A stretch of DNA of 64,000 bases, from NCBI GenBank assembly GCA_017518705.1, contig JAFWUC010000046.1, positions 38,281 to 102,280 of the forward strand, in the 5' to 3' direction. Positions 1 to 10,130 of this stretch are shown piece by piece (position 1 is the first letter of the stretch; each line of letters opens with the position of its first letter). The position numbers were made by a program, and so were the translations under genes. The notes under the pieces are model-generated. The model saw only the letters and a program-made list of their open reading frames with translations. It was not told the origin of the DNA and did not search any database. Origin of the DNA: Clostridia bacterium. Lineage in GTDB: Bacteria > Bacillota_A > Clostridia > Christensenellales > Aristaeellaceae.

Positions 1-462
1 CGCCTGATCCCCAGCGTGTTCTGCTGGGTGATGCACGAGTACTTCGGGCGCAGGACGGGCGCCTCGCCCGACGGACGCCGCGCGGGCTTCCCGCTGGGCG
101 ACGGCTCCGGTCCATGCCAGGGACGCGAGAAGAACGGGCCTACGGCGTCCATACTCTCATGCACCAAATGGCAGCACAAAGAGCTTATCGGCGGCGTAGC
201 CCTGAACATGAAGTTTTCAAAAAGCACGTTTACCGCAGATTCGTGCGCAAAGGTGGCCGCGCTGATAGAGACATATATGCGCCGCGGGGGCTTCGAGATA
301 CAGATAAACGTGGTGGACCGGGAGACGCTGCTCAAAGCGCAGGCGGAACCTGAAAACTACCGCGACCTGGTGGTGCGCATAGGCGGATACAGCGATTATT
401 TCGTAAAACTGTCCCCCGAGATGCAGGCGGAAGTGCTTTTGCGCACTGCGCACGAGGCATAA
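1..462 (+). CDS. Glycyl-radical enzyme (pyruvate formate-lyase family), C-terminal part
   Basis: This is the last ~153 residues of a gene that begins before the window; the frame is open from base 1. Two hallmarks of the family are visible: the ASPDGRRAG segment with a following GPTAS stretch, and the C-terminal glycyl-radical loop RIGGYSDYF. The radical-bearing Gly is encoded at 385-387, about 25 residues before the end. Such enzymes use a protein-based glycyl radical for anaerobic C-C, C-O or C-N cleavage. The stop codon abuts the start of a dedicated activase, which confirms the type. The substrate cannot be told from this fragment; the YSDYF loop differs from the loop I recall for true pyruvate formate-lyase, so a dehydratase or decarboxylase relative is likely. 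Confidence 0.9.
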   Translation, partial: RLIPSVFCWVMHEYFGRRTGASPDGRRAGFPLGDGSGPCQGREKNGPTASILSCTKWQHKELIGGVALNMKFSKSTFTADSCAKVAALIETYMRRGGFEIQINVVDRETLLKAQAEPENYRDLVVRIGGYSDYFVKLSPEMQAEVLLRTAHEA

Positions 463-1365
463 ATGATGAAGGGCAGGATCTTCAACATACAGCGCTTCTG
501 CGTGCACGACGGTCCCGGCATCCGCACGACAGTGTTTTTCAAGGGCTGCCCGCTTTCCTGCGCCTGGTGCCACAACCCGGAATCGCAGCGCGCGCGGGCA
601 GAGATCTTTTTCAGCCCCGAAAAGTGCATAGGCTGCGGCGCCTGCGTCACAGCGTGCCCGAAGCATCTGCATGCGTTCAGCGATACGCGGCACGTTTATG
701 AGCGCGCGGAGTGCGACGCCTGCGGAGCCTGCGCCGGGGTCTGCCCGGCGGGCGCGCTGGAAAAGTGCGGCAGGGAGGCCGAGGCCGGGGAAATACTTGC
801 GCAGGCGCTGAGGGACGCGGATTTTTACCGTTCAAGCGGCGGAGGCATCACGCTTTCCGGCGGCGAGCCCATGGCGCAAAGTGAATTTGCCCTGGAGCTG
901 GCTCGGGGCGCCAAAGCCGCGGGGCTGCATGTATGCCTGGAGACCTGCGGAGCCTGTCCGCGCGCGGAACTGGAACGCATCCTGCCTTATGTTGATCTGT
1001 TCCTGTACGATTTCAAGCTCGCCGATGGGGAAGCGCACAGGCGCTATACCGGTTCGGACAATGCGCTGATACTGGAGAACCTGGCGTTTTTAAGCCGCGC
1101 CGGGGCGAATATGATCCTGCGCTGCCCGATAATTCCGGGGGTCAACTTTACAGATGAGCACTTTGAAGCCATAGCGCGCACGGTCAGGGAGAATCCCGGT
1201 ATACTTAAGGTCGACCTGGAGCCGTATCATCCGCTGGGCATAGACAAAGCCAGGCGGCTGGGCCGCGCCGCTCCGTACGATAAACAGGACCCGCCGGAGA
1301 AAGGCAGGCTGCGGGAATACGCAAAACGGTTCGAACAGGCGACAGGCATCCCGGTCTCGCTTTGA
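463..1365 (+). CDS. Glycyl-radical enzyme activating protein (radical SAM)
   Basis: A 300-residue PflA-type activase that installs the glycyl radical on the enzyme encoded immediately upstream. The radical-SAM cluster motif is C29-x3-C33-x2-C36. It is followed by a two-cluster ferredoxin insert: Cys 55, 58, 61, 65 and Cys 84, 87, 90, 94. That insert is typical of activases for non-PFL glycyl-radical enzymes such as dehydratases and decarboxylases, and absent from the shorter PflA proper. The SAM-binding GGE motif is at about 133-135. The ATG directly follows the upstream TAA with no gap, so the two genes are co-transcribed. The family assignment is secure; the substrate class of the partner is not known. 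Confidence 0.94.
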   Translation: MMKGRIFNIQRFCVHDGPGIRTTVFFKGCPLSCAWCHNPESQRARAEIFFSPEKCIGCGACVTACPKHLHAFSDTRHVYERAECDACGACAGVCPAGALEKCGREAEAGEILAQALRDADFYRSSGGGITLSGGEPMAQSEFALELARGAKAAGLHVCLETCGACPRAELERILPYVDLFLYDFKLADGEAHRRYTGSDNALILENLAFLSRAGANMILRCPIIPGVNFTDEHFEAIARTVRENPGILKVDLEPYHPLGIDKARRLGRAAPYDKQDPPEKGRLREYAKRFEQATGIPVSL

Positions 1366-1385
1366 CGGAAAACCGATATACAGCA

Positions 1386-1412
1386 GCCCCGGTCTCTAAT
1401 TGAGACCGGGGC
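1386..1412. terminator. Hairpin between convergent genes
   Basis: An 11-bp perfect stem (1386-1396 pairing with 1402-1412) with a 5-base loop lies between the convergent activase and uppP genes. No T-run follows directly on either strand; the nearest on the plus strand is about 15 bases on. It may act as a weak or factor-assisted bidirectional terminator. Confidence 0.5.
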
Positions 1413-1450
1413 CGCAAATGTTAATGCTTTTTCCGTCTTACGTTTTTGGC

Positions 1451-2281
1451 TTACCACCAGTGCACGTAGGTGTTGACTATCAGCAGCGCAGCCAGCAGCG
1501 TAAGGTAAAGGCTGAACCACTTAAGGCGGCTCTTTTTGATCACCCGGAGCATGAGTCCGATCGCCGCGAGTCCCGCTACGAACGCGGCCAGCACGCCCGC
1601 CAGCACCTGGGGCAGCTGGGAGGACAGGGCAGTCTGCAGCGCGTCGCTTTTGAGCACATGCCTGAGTTCCAGCACCGCCGCGCCGAGGATCGCGGGTATG
1701 CTCATCATGAATGAGAAGTCCGCCGCGCTCTTGCGCTTAAGCCCGCCGGCAAGGCCCCCCGCGATGGTGGAGCCGCTGCGGCTGACTCCCGTGAACGTGC
1801 CCACGCACTGCATAAGTCCCATTATAATGGCATCTTTCGCTTTGACCTTACCGTGGGAAGACTTCGCGATGCTGCGCGCATTGCCTATGCCGTCCGCCAG
1901 AAGCAGTATCAGCGCCGTGAACAGGAACGCGTAGGGCAGGAGCGTACGGGCTACGGAGTCGATCACGTCATCCCAGCCAGTATACTTGAGCGCCAGCACG
2001 AACACCACCGTGGGGATGGTGGCGAGGATCAGGTACTTTAATTCTCCCTTTATGGGGTGGGCGAGCATTTTGAGTATGTGCTTAAAGTACCACGCCACCA
2101 CCGCGATCAGCGTGCCTACATGCAGCATCACGGTGAACGCGCCGGCCAGACCCGCTTCCAGTTTGAGCCCGAAGATCTCTTCCGCCAGCATCACGTGGGC
2201 TGAGGAGGACACGGGCAGAAACTCGGTCAGACCCTGTATGAGCCCCAGGATTATGGATTTGAAGTATGTAAGCTGCTCCAC
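1451..2281 (-). CDS. uppP: Undecaprenyl-diphosphatase
   Basis: An integral-membrane phosphatase of 276 residues that recycles undecaprenyl diphosphate to the monophosphate carrier used for peptidoglycan and surface polysaccharide synthesis. The BacA/UppP signatures are present: E20 and the PVSSSAH segment (24-30) near the N terminus, and GVSRSGSTIAGGL at about 165-177 with the catalytic-region Arg168. Multiple hydrophobic helices span the rest. The start is GTG at 2281, seven bases after an AAGGAG ribosome-binding site. It lies 25 bases downstream of leuS on the same strand and probably shares its transcript. Confidence 0.96.
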   Translation of the reverse strand: MEQLTYFKSIILGLIQGLTEFLPVSSSAHVMLAEEIFGLKLEAGLAGAFTVMLHVGTLIAVVAWYFKHILKMLAHPIKGELKYLILATIPTVVFVLALKYTGWDDVIDSVARTLLPYAFLFTALILLLADGIGNARSIAKSSHGKVKAKDAIIMGLMQCVGTFTGVSRSGSTIAGGLAGGLKRKSAADFSFMMSIPAILGAAVLELRHVLKSDALQTALSSQLPQVLAGVLAAFVAGLAAIGLMLRVIKKSRLKWFSLYLTLLAALLIVNTYVHWW

Positions 2282-2306
2282 GGGAATGCTCCTTTATGTA
2301 GAGTGA

Positions 2307-4721
<2,415 letters not shown>

Positions 4722-4777
4722 AATATTACTCCTTAGCGCAGCGGGTGAAGCATACATACCCGCATTTTCATCTTGAC

Positions 4778-4806
4778 ATTATAACACAGTCAAATCTAAA
4801 ACGCAA
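4778..4806 (-). promoter_or_regulatory. Promoter of leuS
   Basis: On the minus strand a perfect TATAAT (plus 4778-4783) is preceded by TGT, giving an extended -10. TTGCGT lies 17 bases upstream (plus 4801-4806). It points at leuS with an untranslated leader of about 50 bases. There is no room for a T-box. Confidence 0.65.
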
Positions 4807-4826
4807 GGGCGGTAACGCCCAAAGCC

Positions 4827-4855
4827 TTGCCAGAACCGGGAAAATATTATATAAT
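4827..4855 (+). promoter_or_regulatory. Promoter of the chromate-transporter pair
   Basis: TTGCCA (4827-4832), a 17-base spacer and a perfect TATAAT (4850-4855) lie 30 bases before the ATG at 4886. The same TTGCCA-N17-TATAAT arrangement occurs upstream of glgP at 13173. Confidence 0.8.
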
Positions 4856-4885
4856 CAGACCACTATAATACAAAGGAAACGGGAT

Positions 4886-5488
4886 ATGAACAAGAAACTG
4901 GATCTGTTCGCGACGTTCTTCCGCATAGGGGCGTTCACCTTCGGCGGCGGATACGCCATGGTGCCGCTTATAAAAAGCGAGGCGGCGGACAAAAAGGGCT
5001 GGATAAGCGAGGAAGACATGCTGGACATCATCGCCATCGCCGAATCCACCCCGGGCCCCATCGCCATCAACTCCGCCACCTTCGTGGGCTACAAGACCGC
5101 GGGGGTGCTGGGCAGCGCCTGCGCCACGCTGGGAGTGGTGCTGCCCTCGTTCCTGATTATCGCGCTGCTGGGAGCGCTGCTGGACAAGTTCAGCAGCCTT
5201 AAGCCCGTGGCATACGCGTTTTTCGGCATACGCGCGGGAGTGCTGGCGCTGATAATCAAGGCGCTTATTTCGATGTTCAAAAAGTGCCCCAGGCCCACGC
5301 TTAAGCAGCTCAGGACCAAAGAGGGCAGTTTCATACGCTATCTGTATAAGGCGCTGCCGTATATCCTCATGGCGCTGTCCTTCTGCCTGGTGGCGCTGGC
5401 GGGCGTAAAGAGCCTGTGGGCGCTGCTGCTTGCGGCGGCGATAGGGCTGTCCTCCTACCTGGCTATGGAAGGGAGCGCGAAGAAATGA
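4886..5488 (+). CDS. Chromate transporter-type membrane protein, first half
   Basis: A 200-residue integral membrane protein of the CHR (ChrA) family. The N terminus carries the family signature GAFTFGGGYAM followed by an acidic segment and the ESTPGPIAINSATFVG motif. Full-length ChrA has two such domains. Here each domain is a separate short protein, and this one overlaps the second by four bases (ATGA). Such paired short CHR proteins are thought to work as a heterodimeric anion exporter; the substrate in anaerobes is not established. I chose the ATG at 4886 because of the upstream AAAGGA and the promoter 30 bases before it. Confidence 0.92.
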   Translation: MNKKLDLFATFFRIGAFTFGGGYAMVPLIKSEAADKKGWISEEDMLDIIAIAESTPGPIAINSATFVGYKTAGVLGSACATLGVVLPSFLIIALLGALLDKFSSLKPVAYAFFGIRAGVLALIIKALISMFKKCPRPTLKQLRTKEGSFIRYLYKALPYILMALSFCLVALAGVKSLWALLLAAAIGLSSYLAMEGSAKK

Positions 5489-6042
5489 CGGAGCTTATCA
5501 ATCTGTTTCTGATGTTCTTCAAGATAGGCGCGTTCACCTTCGGCGGCGGCTACGCCATGCTGCCCCTGATACAGGAAGAGGTGGCCGCCCGGGGGCTCAT
5601 GACGGTGGAGGAGCTGGTGAGCTTCGTGGCCATAAGCGAGTCCACTCCCGGACCTTTCGCGGTCAACATCGCAACCTATGTGGGTTTGCACCACGCGGGG
5701 ATACTCGGAAGCGTATTTGCCACCCTGGGCGTAGTGATGCCCTCGTTCATCATAATACTTATCGTGGCCCACTTTTTCGAGAAGTTCAAGACCAACCGCG
5801 CGGTAAAGGGGCTCATGAGCGGGCTGCGCCCCGGCGTGGTGGGATTACTCGCCGCGGCGGTGGTGACCATGGGCAAAAGCGTGTTCTTCAAGGCGGGCTG
5901 GGTGTTCGACCTTAAGCTGCTTTTGGCGGCTGTGATCTTCGGCATAACCCTGTTTCTGTCGCTCAGGAAGAAGCACCCGATACTGCTGATAGTGCTGGCC
6001 GCAGCGCTGGGCATGGCAGGCATGTACATAATAGAAGGATAG
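5485..6042 (+). CDS. Chromate transporter-type membrane protein, second half
   Basis: The 185-residue partner of the preceding protein, with the same CHR-domain landmarks: GAFTFGGGYAM near the N terminus and ESTPGPFAVNIATYVG about 40 residues later. Several hydrophobic helices follow. Its ATG lies inside the stop of the upstream gene (ATGA), so translation is coupled and equimolar subunits are expected. The two halves are clearly homologous to each other. That fits a split version of the tandem-domain transporter rather than a frameshift, since each has its own start and a complete domain. Confidence 0.92.
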   Translation: MTELINLFLMFFKIGAFTFGGGYAMLPLIQEEVAARGLMTVEELVSFVAISESTPGPFAVNIATYVGLHHAGILGSVFATLGVVMPSFIIILIVAHFFEKFKTNRAVKGLMSGLRPGVVGLLAAAVVTMGKSVFFKAGWVFDLKLLLAAVIFGITLFLSLRKKHPILLIVLAAALGMAGMYIIEG

Positions 6043-6051
6043 GTGAACGAT

Positions 6052-7179
6052 ATGCCGTTTACGCTGGTAAGGAACGATATAACCAAAATGCGGGTGGACG
6101 CCATAGTCAACGCCGCGAACCATTCCCTGCTGGGAGGCGGCGGGGTCGACGGCGCCATCCACAGGGCGGCGGGGCCGAAACTGCTGGAGGAATGCAAAAG
6201 CCTGGGCGGCTGCGCGACCGGCGAAGCCAAGCTCACCCAAGGCTATGACCTGCCCGCCAGGTACGTCATCCACACCGTGGGACCAATATGGATGGGAGGC
6301 TCCGAAGGCGAGGAACAGGACCTGGAGGCGTGCTATCTCAACTCCCTCAAGCTGGCGAAAAAGCACGGGCTGGAAAGCGTGGCGTTCCCGCTGATCTCCG
6401 CGGGCGCGTACGGTTATCCGCCCGCCCAGGCGCTGTCCGTAGCCGCAGGCACCATACTCCGCTTTCTCAGGAACAACGACATGACGGTGTACCTGGTGAT
6501 ATTCGGTCCGGGTGAATTCGTATGCTCGAAAAAACTGTTCGGGGACGTAAAGGCGTACGTGGACGACGTGTACGTGAGCGAACACCTGGAGACCAACTGC
6601 CAGGCGCGTTCGCGGCGGCTTGCGGACGAGGAGACGGAAAGAGGCTCCGCGATTTTCAGTCGCCGCAAGGCGGCCAAAGAGGCCCTGCCGGACACGGAAG
6701 CCGAAGGGCGGGAGCTTTACTGCGCGCCCAAGGCGGTGCAGGATCTCGAAGAGGAATACACTTTTGAGGAAACAGAAAGCCTTCCCGACGGCGTGCCCGA
6801 GCCGGACTGGCAGAAGCTGCTCGGGCAGACGGAAGACGGCTTTTCCCAGACGCTTTTGCACCTGATAGACGAAAAGGGCATTTCGGACGTGGAGTGCTAC
6901 AAACGCGCCAACGTGGACCGGAAGCTGTTCAGCAAGATCCGTTCCAGCCCCGGCTACAAGCCCGCCAAGACTACGGCGCTCGCCTTCGCGGTGGCGCTCA
7001 AGCTGTCGCTGAAGGAGACGCAGCGCCTGCTCGGGAGCGCGGGTTTCGCCATTTCCCATGCCAGCAAGCCGGACATAATAGTGGAATACTTTATCAAAAA
7101 CCGCGACTACGACCTGTTCGAGATCAACAAGGTGCTGTTCAGCTTCGACCTGCCGCTTTTGGGCTCGGGGATGAACTGA
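6052..7179 (+). CDS. Macro domain protein fused to a helical HTH-like C-terminal domain
   Basis: A 375-residue two-domain protein. Residues 1-175 are a macro domain of the ADP-ribose/O-acetyl-ADP-ribose type: the [20 protein letters not shown] binding loop (20-39), TVGPIW (75-80) and the [12 protein letters not shown] loop (112-123). A charged, low-complexity linker follows to about 250. Residues 255-375 form a mostly helical domain whose middle (about 275-335) reads like a helix-turn-helix, ending with a conserved-looking [11 protein letters not shown] stretch. The ATG at 6052 has AGGTGA five bases upstream; a GTG at 6043 is too close to the AAGGA to be used well. It probably reads, binds or removes ADP-ribose marks, with the tail supplying nucleic-acid or partner binding; that second part is inference. 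Confidence 0.85.
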   Translation: MPFTLVRNDITKMRVDAIVNAANHSLLGGGGVDGAIHRAAGPKLLEECKSLGGCATGEAKLTQGYDLPARYVIHTVGPIWMGGSEGEEQDLEACYLNSLKLAKKHGLESVAFPLISAGAYGYPPAQALSVAAGTILRFLRNNDMTVYLVIFGPGEFVCSKKLFGDVKAYVDDVYVSEHLETNCQARSRRLADEETERGSAIFSRRKAAKEALPDTEAEGRELYCAPKAVQDLEEEYTFEETESLPDGVPEPDWQKLLGQTEDGFSQTLLHLIDEKGISDVECYKRANVDRKLFSKIRSSPGYKPAKTTALAFAVALKLSLKETQRLLGSAGFAISHASKPDIIVEYFIKNRDYDLFEINKVLFSFDLPLLGSGMN

Positions 7180-7302
7180 CGCACGCTTCGCGCGGGACGA
7201 TTCGATATTTGTCGCTTTCCGGGCGACCTTCTCCCTTCGGGAATCGGGTATCATATACCTGTCGGAACGAAAAAGACCGAACAAACCGAAGGGAGTTTTA
7301 TT

Positions 7303-7959
7303 ATGAAAAAGAATCTGACTGAAATGGTGTTCATACTGGACAAAAGCGGATCCATGGCGGGCATGGAGCAGGACACCGTGGGCGGCTTCAACGCCATGAT
7401 ACAGAAGCAGAAGCGGGAAGAGGGGGACGCGCTGGTGTCCACGGTGCTGTTCTCCGACGCCAGCACGGTCATACACGACAGGGCGGAGCTCGGAAAGATC
7501 GAGCCCCTCACGGAAAAACAGTATTTCGTGGGCGGCTGCACGGCGCTGTACGACGCGGTGGGCGACGCCATACGCCACATCGGCAACGTGCACAAGTACG
7601 CCCGCGAGGAGGACCGGCCCGAGAAGACCGTGTTCGTGATCACCACCGACGGCATGGAGAACGCCAGCCGCAGGTATTCCGCAGGCGAAGTCAAACGGCT
7701 GATAACCCGCCAGAAGGAGAAATACGGCTGGGAATTCCTGTTCCTGGGCGCGAACATCGACGCCCAAAGCGTCGCCGACGGCATGGGCATCTCCGAAGAG
7801 CGCTCCGCCTGCTTCGTGAATGACCCGATGGGCAACGCGCTCAAGTACGAGGGCATCTCCTACGCCGTGTCCGCGGTGCGGGCCAAAAAGTGCCTGCGCA
7901 CGGAATGGAAAAAGACCATGGAGGAGGACTGCCGTTCGCGCGAAAAGAGAAACGGTTAA
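7303..7959 (+). CDS. von Willebrand factor A domain protein
   Basis: A 218-residue stand-alone, cytoplasmic-looking VWA protein (no signal peptide). The MIDAS metal site is intact: D13-x-S15-x-S17 (DKSGSM), a Thr in the GGCTALYD segment and the TTDGMENAS loop. VWA proteins of this kind act as metal-dependent adhesion or scaffold modules in stress and ATPase complexes. The start has a good GGGAG site. It lies 123 bases after the macro-domain gene on the same strand, and a strong terminator follows. I infer a functional link with the macro protein from proximity only. Confidence 0.88.
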   Translation: MKKNLTEMVFILDKSGSMAGMEQDTVGGFNAMIQKQKREEGDALVSTVLFSDASTVIHDRAELGKIEPLTEKQYFVGGCTALYDAVGDAIRHIGNVHKYAREEDRPEKTVFVITTDGMENASRRYSAGEVKRLITRQKEKYGWEFLFLGANIDAQSVADGMGISEERSACFVNDPMGNALKYEGISYAVSAVRAKKCLRTEWKKTMEEDCRSREKRNG

Positions 7960-7975
7960 CGGCGGAATGTTTTCC

Positions 7976-8011
7976 GGCGGACGGGGCACGGCTCCGTCCG
8001 CCGTTTGTTTT
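7976..8011 (+). terminator. Intrinsic terminator after the VWA gene
   Basis: A 9-bp GC-rich stem (7976-7984 with 7994-8002) is followed by GTTTGTTTT. It ends the transcription unit that includes the VWA gene. Confidence 0.85.
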
Positions 8012-8038
8012 GCCCCAGGCGATAAAAAAGCGGGAATG

Positions 8039-8068
8039 CTGACAGGCGCGGAGAAAATGTGATATAAT
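8039..8068 (+). promoter_or_regulatory. Promoter of the fucose-isomerase-like gene
   Basis: CTGACA (8039-8044), an 18-base spacer and TATAAT (8063-8068) preceded by TGA (extended -10). The leader to the ATG at 8205 is about 130 bases. It contains a GC hairpin at 8071-8095 (CTGCC/GGCAG) and a perfect 16-base palindrome at 8162-8177. Confidence 0.7.
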
Positions 8069-8204
8069 ATCTGCCGGAACGAAAAGCCCGGGCAGCAAGC
8101 CGCCGACGCGCGCGTCTGCGATGACATCCGCTTTTCAGGCGCTTATGCCGGGTCTGCCAAAGCGGCGGCGCCGCCGCGGCGATTATACGAAAGCGAGGAA
8201 AAAC

Positions 8205-9443
8205 ATGGATTTTTATCAGATACGCAGCCCCCTTTCACAGGTGACGGACGAACGGATGGACAGGTATATTTCCGCGGTGAGCCAGGCGCTCAATGAAGAC
8301 ATGCGCAGGGTCGGACTGGAGGAATATCTTGGCAGCGAATTCGCGCTTCTGTACGTGGCGTCCGGCGGCAGCGAGGGGTATTTCCTGGAGATATTCGAGC
8401 GGCTCAAGGCGAAACACTGCTACATACTCACCAGCGGCGAAAGCAACTCCCTGGCCGCGTCCATGGAGATACTCAGCTACCTCAAAAAGCACGGGGGCAG
8501 CGGAAAGATACTCCACTGGGACGTGGACGAGATCGCCATACAGATACGCGCGCTCAGGAACGCCCACCGCGCCCTGGCCGCGCTGAAGGGGAAAAAGCTG
8601 GGCTGCATAGGCGCGCCTTCCGACTGGCTCATCGCCAGCGATTTCTCTGCGGACCGGGTCAAGGAAAAGCTGGGGCTGGGCTTCGTCAGCATACCCATGA
8701 GCGAGCTGCTTAGCGAGATCGGAAAGCATGAGTACGAGCCCAACGAATACACGGAACGGTTCAGCCATCAGGCGTTCGACAAAAACGAGACCGAAAAGGC
8801 GCTGTATGTTTACGGCGCGCTCAAGCGGATAGTAGACAGGTACGGCCTGTGCGGGGTGAGCGTGCGTTGCTTCGACCTGCTGGACACGGTGCATTCCACC
8901 GGCTGTCTGGGCCTGTCGATACTGAACGACATGGGGATCTATGCCGCCTGCGAGGGGGACATGCCGTCGCTTCTGTCCATGGCGATACTCGGCAGCGTGA
9001 CAGGCGAAAGCGGGTTTATGTGCAATCCCAGCCGCTTCGACACCAAAGCGGGCTGCGCGGTGTTCGCCCACTGCACCGTGCCCGCGGGGATGCTTAGCGG
9101 ATTCTGCCTCAACACCCACTTCGAGTCGGGCATAGGCGTCGCAGTGCAGGGCACGTTTGACGAGGGCGACTGCACCGTGTTCAAGTGCGAGGGCGACCTG
9201 TCCCGTTATTTCGCGAAGGAAGGCAGGATACTGCCCACGCCCTTTGACGGCATGCTCTGCCGCACCCAGATAAAGGTGGCGCTGGACGACTTTTCCTACT
9301 TCCTGACCGATCCCATAAACAACCACCACATCATCTGCAAAGGCAGGCACGCCGAGGAGCTTAAAGCGTTCTTCCGGCTGATCGGATGGACGGAGACGGC
9401 GGGGTGGACGAAAAAGAGCTCTACAGGGCACTGGGCGCGCTGA
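8205..9443 (+). CDS. L-fucose/L-arabinose isomerase-related protein
   Basis: A 412-residue protein with the C-terminal half of the fucose/arabinose isomerase superfamily: ACEGDMPSLLS (248-258) carries a candidate metal-ligand Glu250, and HFESGIGVAVQG (305-316) a candidate catalytic His305. It ends in the NHHIICKGRH segment seen in these enzymes. It is much shorter than FucI (about 590 residues). The N-terminal domain is Rossmann-like and less conserved, so the substrate is open. I placed the start at 8205, behind GCGAGGA, not at 8121, because the extension is a low-quality Arg-rich stretch that crosses the palindrome. A fucO-like dehydrogenase at 18347-19495 hints at deoxysugar metabolism in this genome. 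Confidence 0.7.
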   Translation: MDFYQIRSPLSQVTDERMDRYISAVSQALNEDMRRVGLEEYLGSEFALLYVASGGSEGYFLEIFERLKAKHCYILTSGESNSLAASMEILSYLKKHGGSGKILHWDVDEIAIQIRALRNAHRALAALKGKKLGCIGAPSDWLIASDFSADRVKEKLGLGFVSIPMSELLSEIGKHEYEPNEYTERFSHQAFDKNETEKALYVYGALKRIVDRYGLCGVSVRCFDLLDTVHSTGCLGLSILNDMGIYAACEGDMPSLLSMAILGSVTGESGFMCNPSRFDTKAGCAVFAHCTVPAGMLSGFCLNTHFESGIGVAVQGTFDEGDCTVFKCEGDLSRYFAKEGRILPTPFDGMLCRTQIKVALDDFSYFLTDPINNHHIICKGRHAEELKAFFRLIGWTETAGWTKKSSTGHWAR

Positions 9444-10015
9444 CGAAGGACGAAAGCAGGTGGGAAGGGAGCGTGCCGTATGTCGCCTCACTGCTCGGGC
9501 ACGGGTCCGTAAAGATACGGGGCAAGGCGCTGTGGCTGCTGGGGGAGACGGGGCTAAAGCATCCCATGTCCGTTAAGGACGCCGTGCCCCGGATAGCCGC
9601 GTTTCTCGAAAGCCCCGAGCCGCTTCTTCGGGAGCGCGCGCTAAACGCCCTGGGCAGGATCGGACGGGCGGATTTCCGGCTCATACAGCCGTACTGGGAA
9701 GGGCTGTTCCGTTTCGCTTCCGACGGGGACGCGAAGGTAAGATTAAGCTTCATCTGGGCGTCGGAAAACATAGCGGCGAACACGCCGGATATATACGGCG
9801 AAAGTATGCGGGTGTTTGAAAAGCTGCTTAACGACCCGGACAGCAAAGTTAGGATGGAGGCTCCGGAGATCTTCCGCGTGCTGGGAAAGCGCCGGGCGGA
9901 ATTTGTGAAGCCTTTTATCGAAAAGCTCAGGCGCATTTCCGAAACGGACGAAGACCGAGTGGTGAGGATACACTGCTTAGGCGCGGTAAAGGCGGCGGAG
10001 CGGACGGAAAACTGA
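9404..10015 (+). CDS. HEAT-repeat protein
   Basis: A 203-residue all-helical protein built from HEAT-like repeats. Units such as VKIRGKALWLLGETG, LLRERALNALGRIGR, AKVRLSFIWASENIA and SKVRMEAPEIFRVLGKR recur every 35-40 residues. It forms a solenoid scaffold for protein or nucleic-acid binding; no catalytic motif is seen. The start is uncertain. I prefer GTG at 9404, which begins VDEKELYRAL and has GGAG about nine bases upstream, over ATG at 9386. Either way it overlaps the preceding gene by 40-58 bases, so the two are translationally linked. A strong bidirectional terminator follows. Confidence 0.8.
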   Translation: MDEKELYRALGALTKDESRWEGSVPYVASLLGHGSVKIRGKALWLLGETGLKHPMSVKDAVPRIAAFLESPEPLLRERALNALGRIGRADFRLIQPYWEGLFRFASDGDAKVRLSFIWASENIAANTPDIYGESMRVFEKLLNDPDSKVRMEAPEIFRVLGKRRAEFVKPFIEKLRRISETDEDRVVRIHCLGAVKAAERTEN

Positions 10016-10088
10016 CTAAGAAGGAAGCCTGAACGGAACATGATCTGGAACGCCGGACCGTTCAAGCTGACAGATAAGGCATAAAAAC

Positions 10089-10130
10089 GCGGCGGACGTG
10101 AGGACACGTCCGCCGCTGTTATTGTATTTT
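10089..10130. terminator. Bidirectional terminator between convergent units
   Basis: A perfect 12-bp stem (10089-10100 with 10105-10116) and a 4-base loop. T-rich sequence follows on the plus side, and an A-run (10082-10087) serves as the T-run for the minus strand. It ends both the HEAT-repeat gene and the glycosyltransferase-like gene. Confidence 0.9.

Noticed and set aside
4722..4885. T-box leader for leuS
   Set aside because: The leader is only about 50 bases from the promoter at 4778-4806, too short for a T-box, and no T-box core sequence is visible.
4886..6042. A frameshifted single ChrA gene
   Set aside because: Each half is a complete CHR domain with its own start, joined by an ATGA overlap, as in known paired short ChrA proteins.
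5845..8127. 760-codon open frame on the minus strand
   Set aside because: It crosses three good plus-strand genes (second CHR half, macro protein, VWA protein) and an intrinsic terminator, and has no recognisable domain.
8121..8204. 28-codon extension of the fucose-isomerase-like gene
   Set aside because: It runs through a perfect GC palindrome and encodes an Arg stretch. ATG 8205 has a proper ribosome-binding site.
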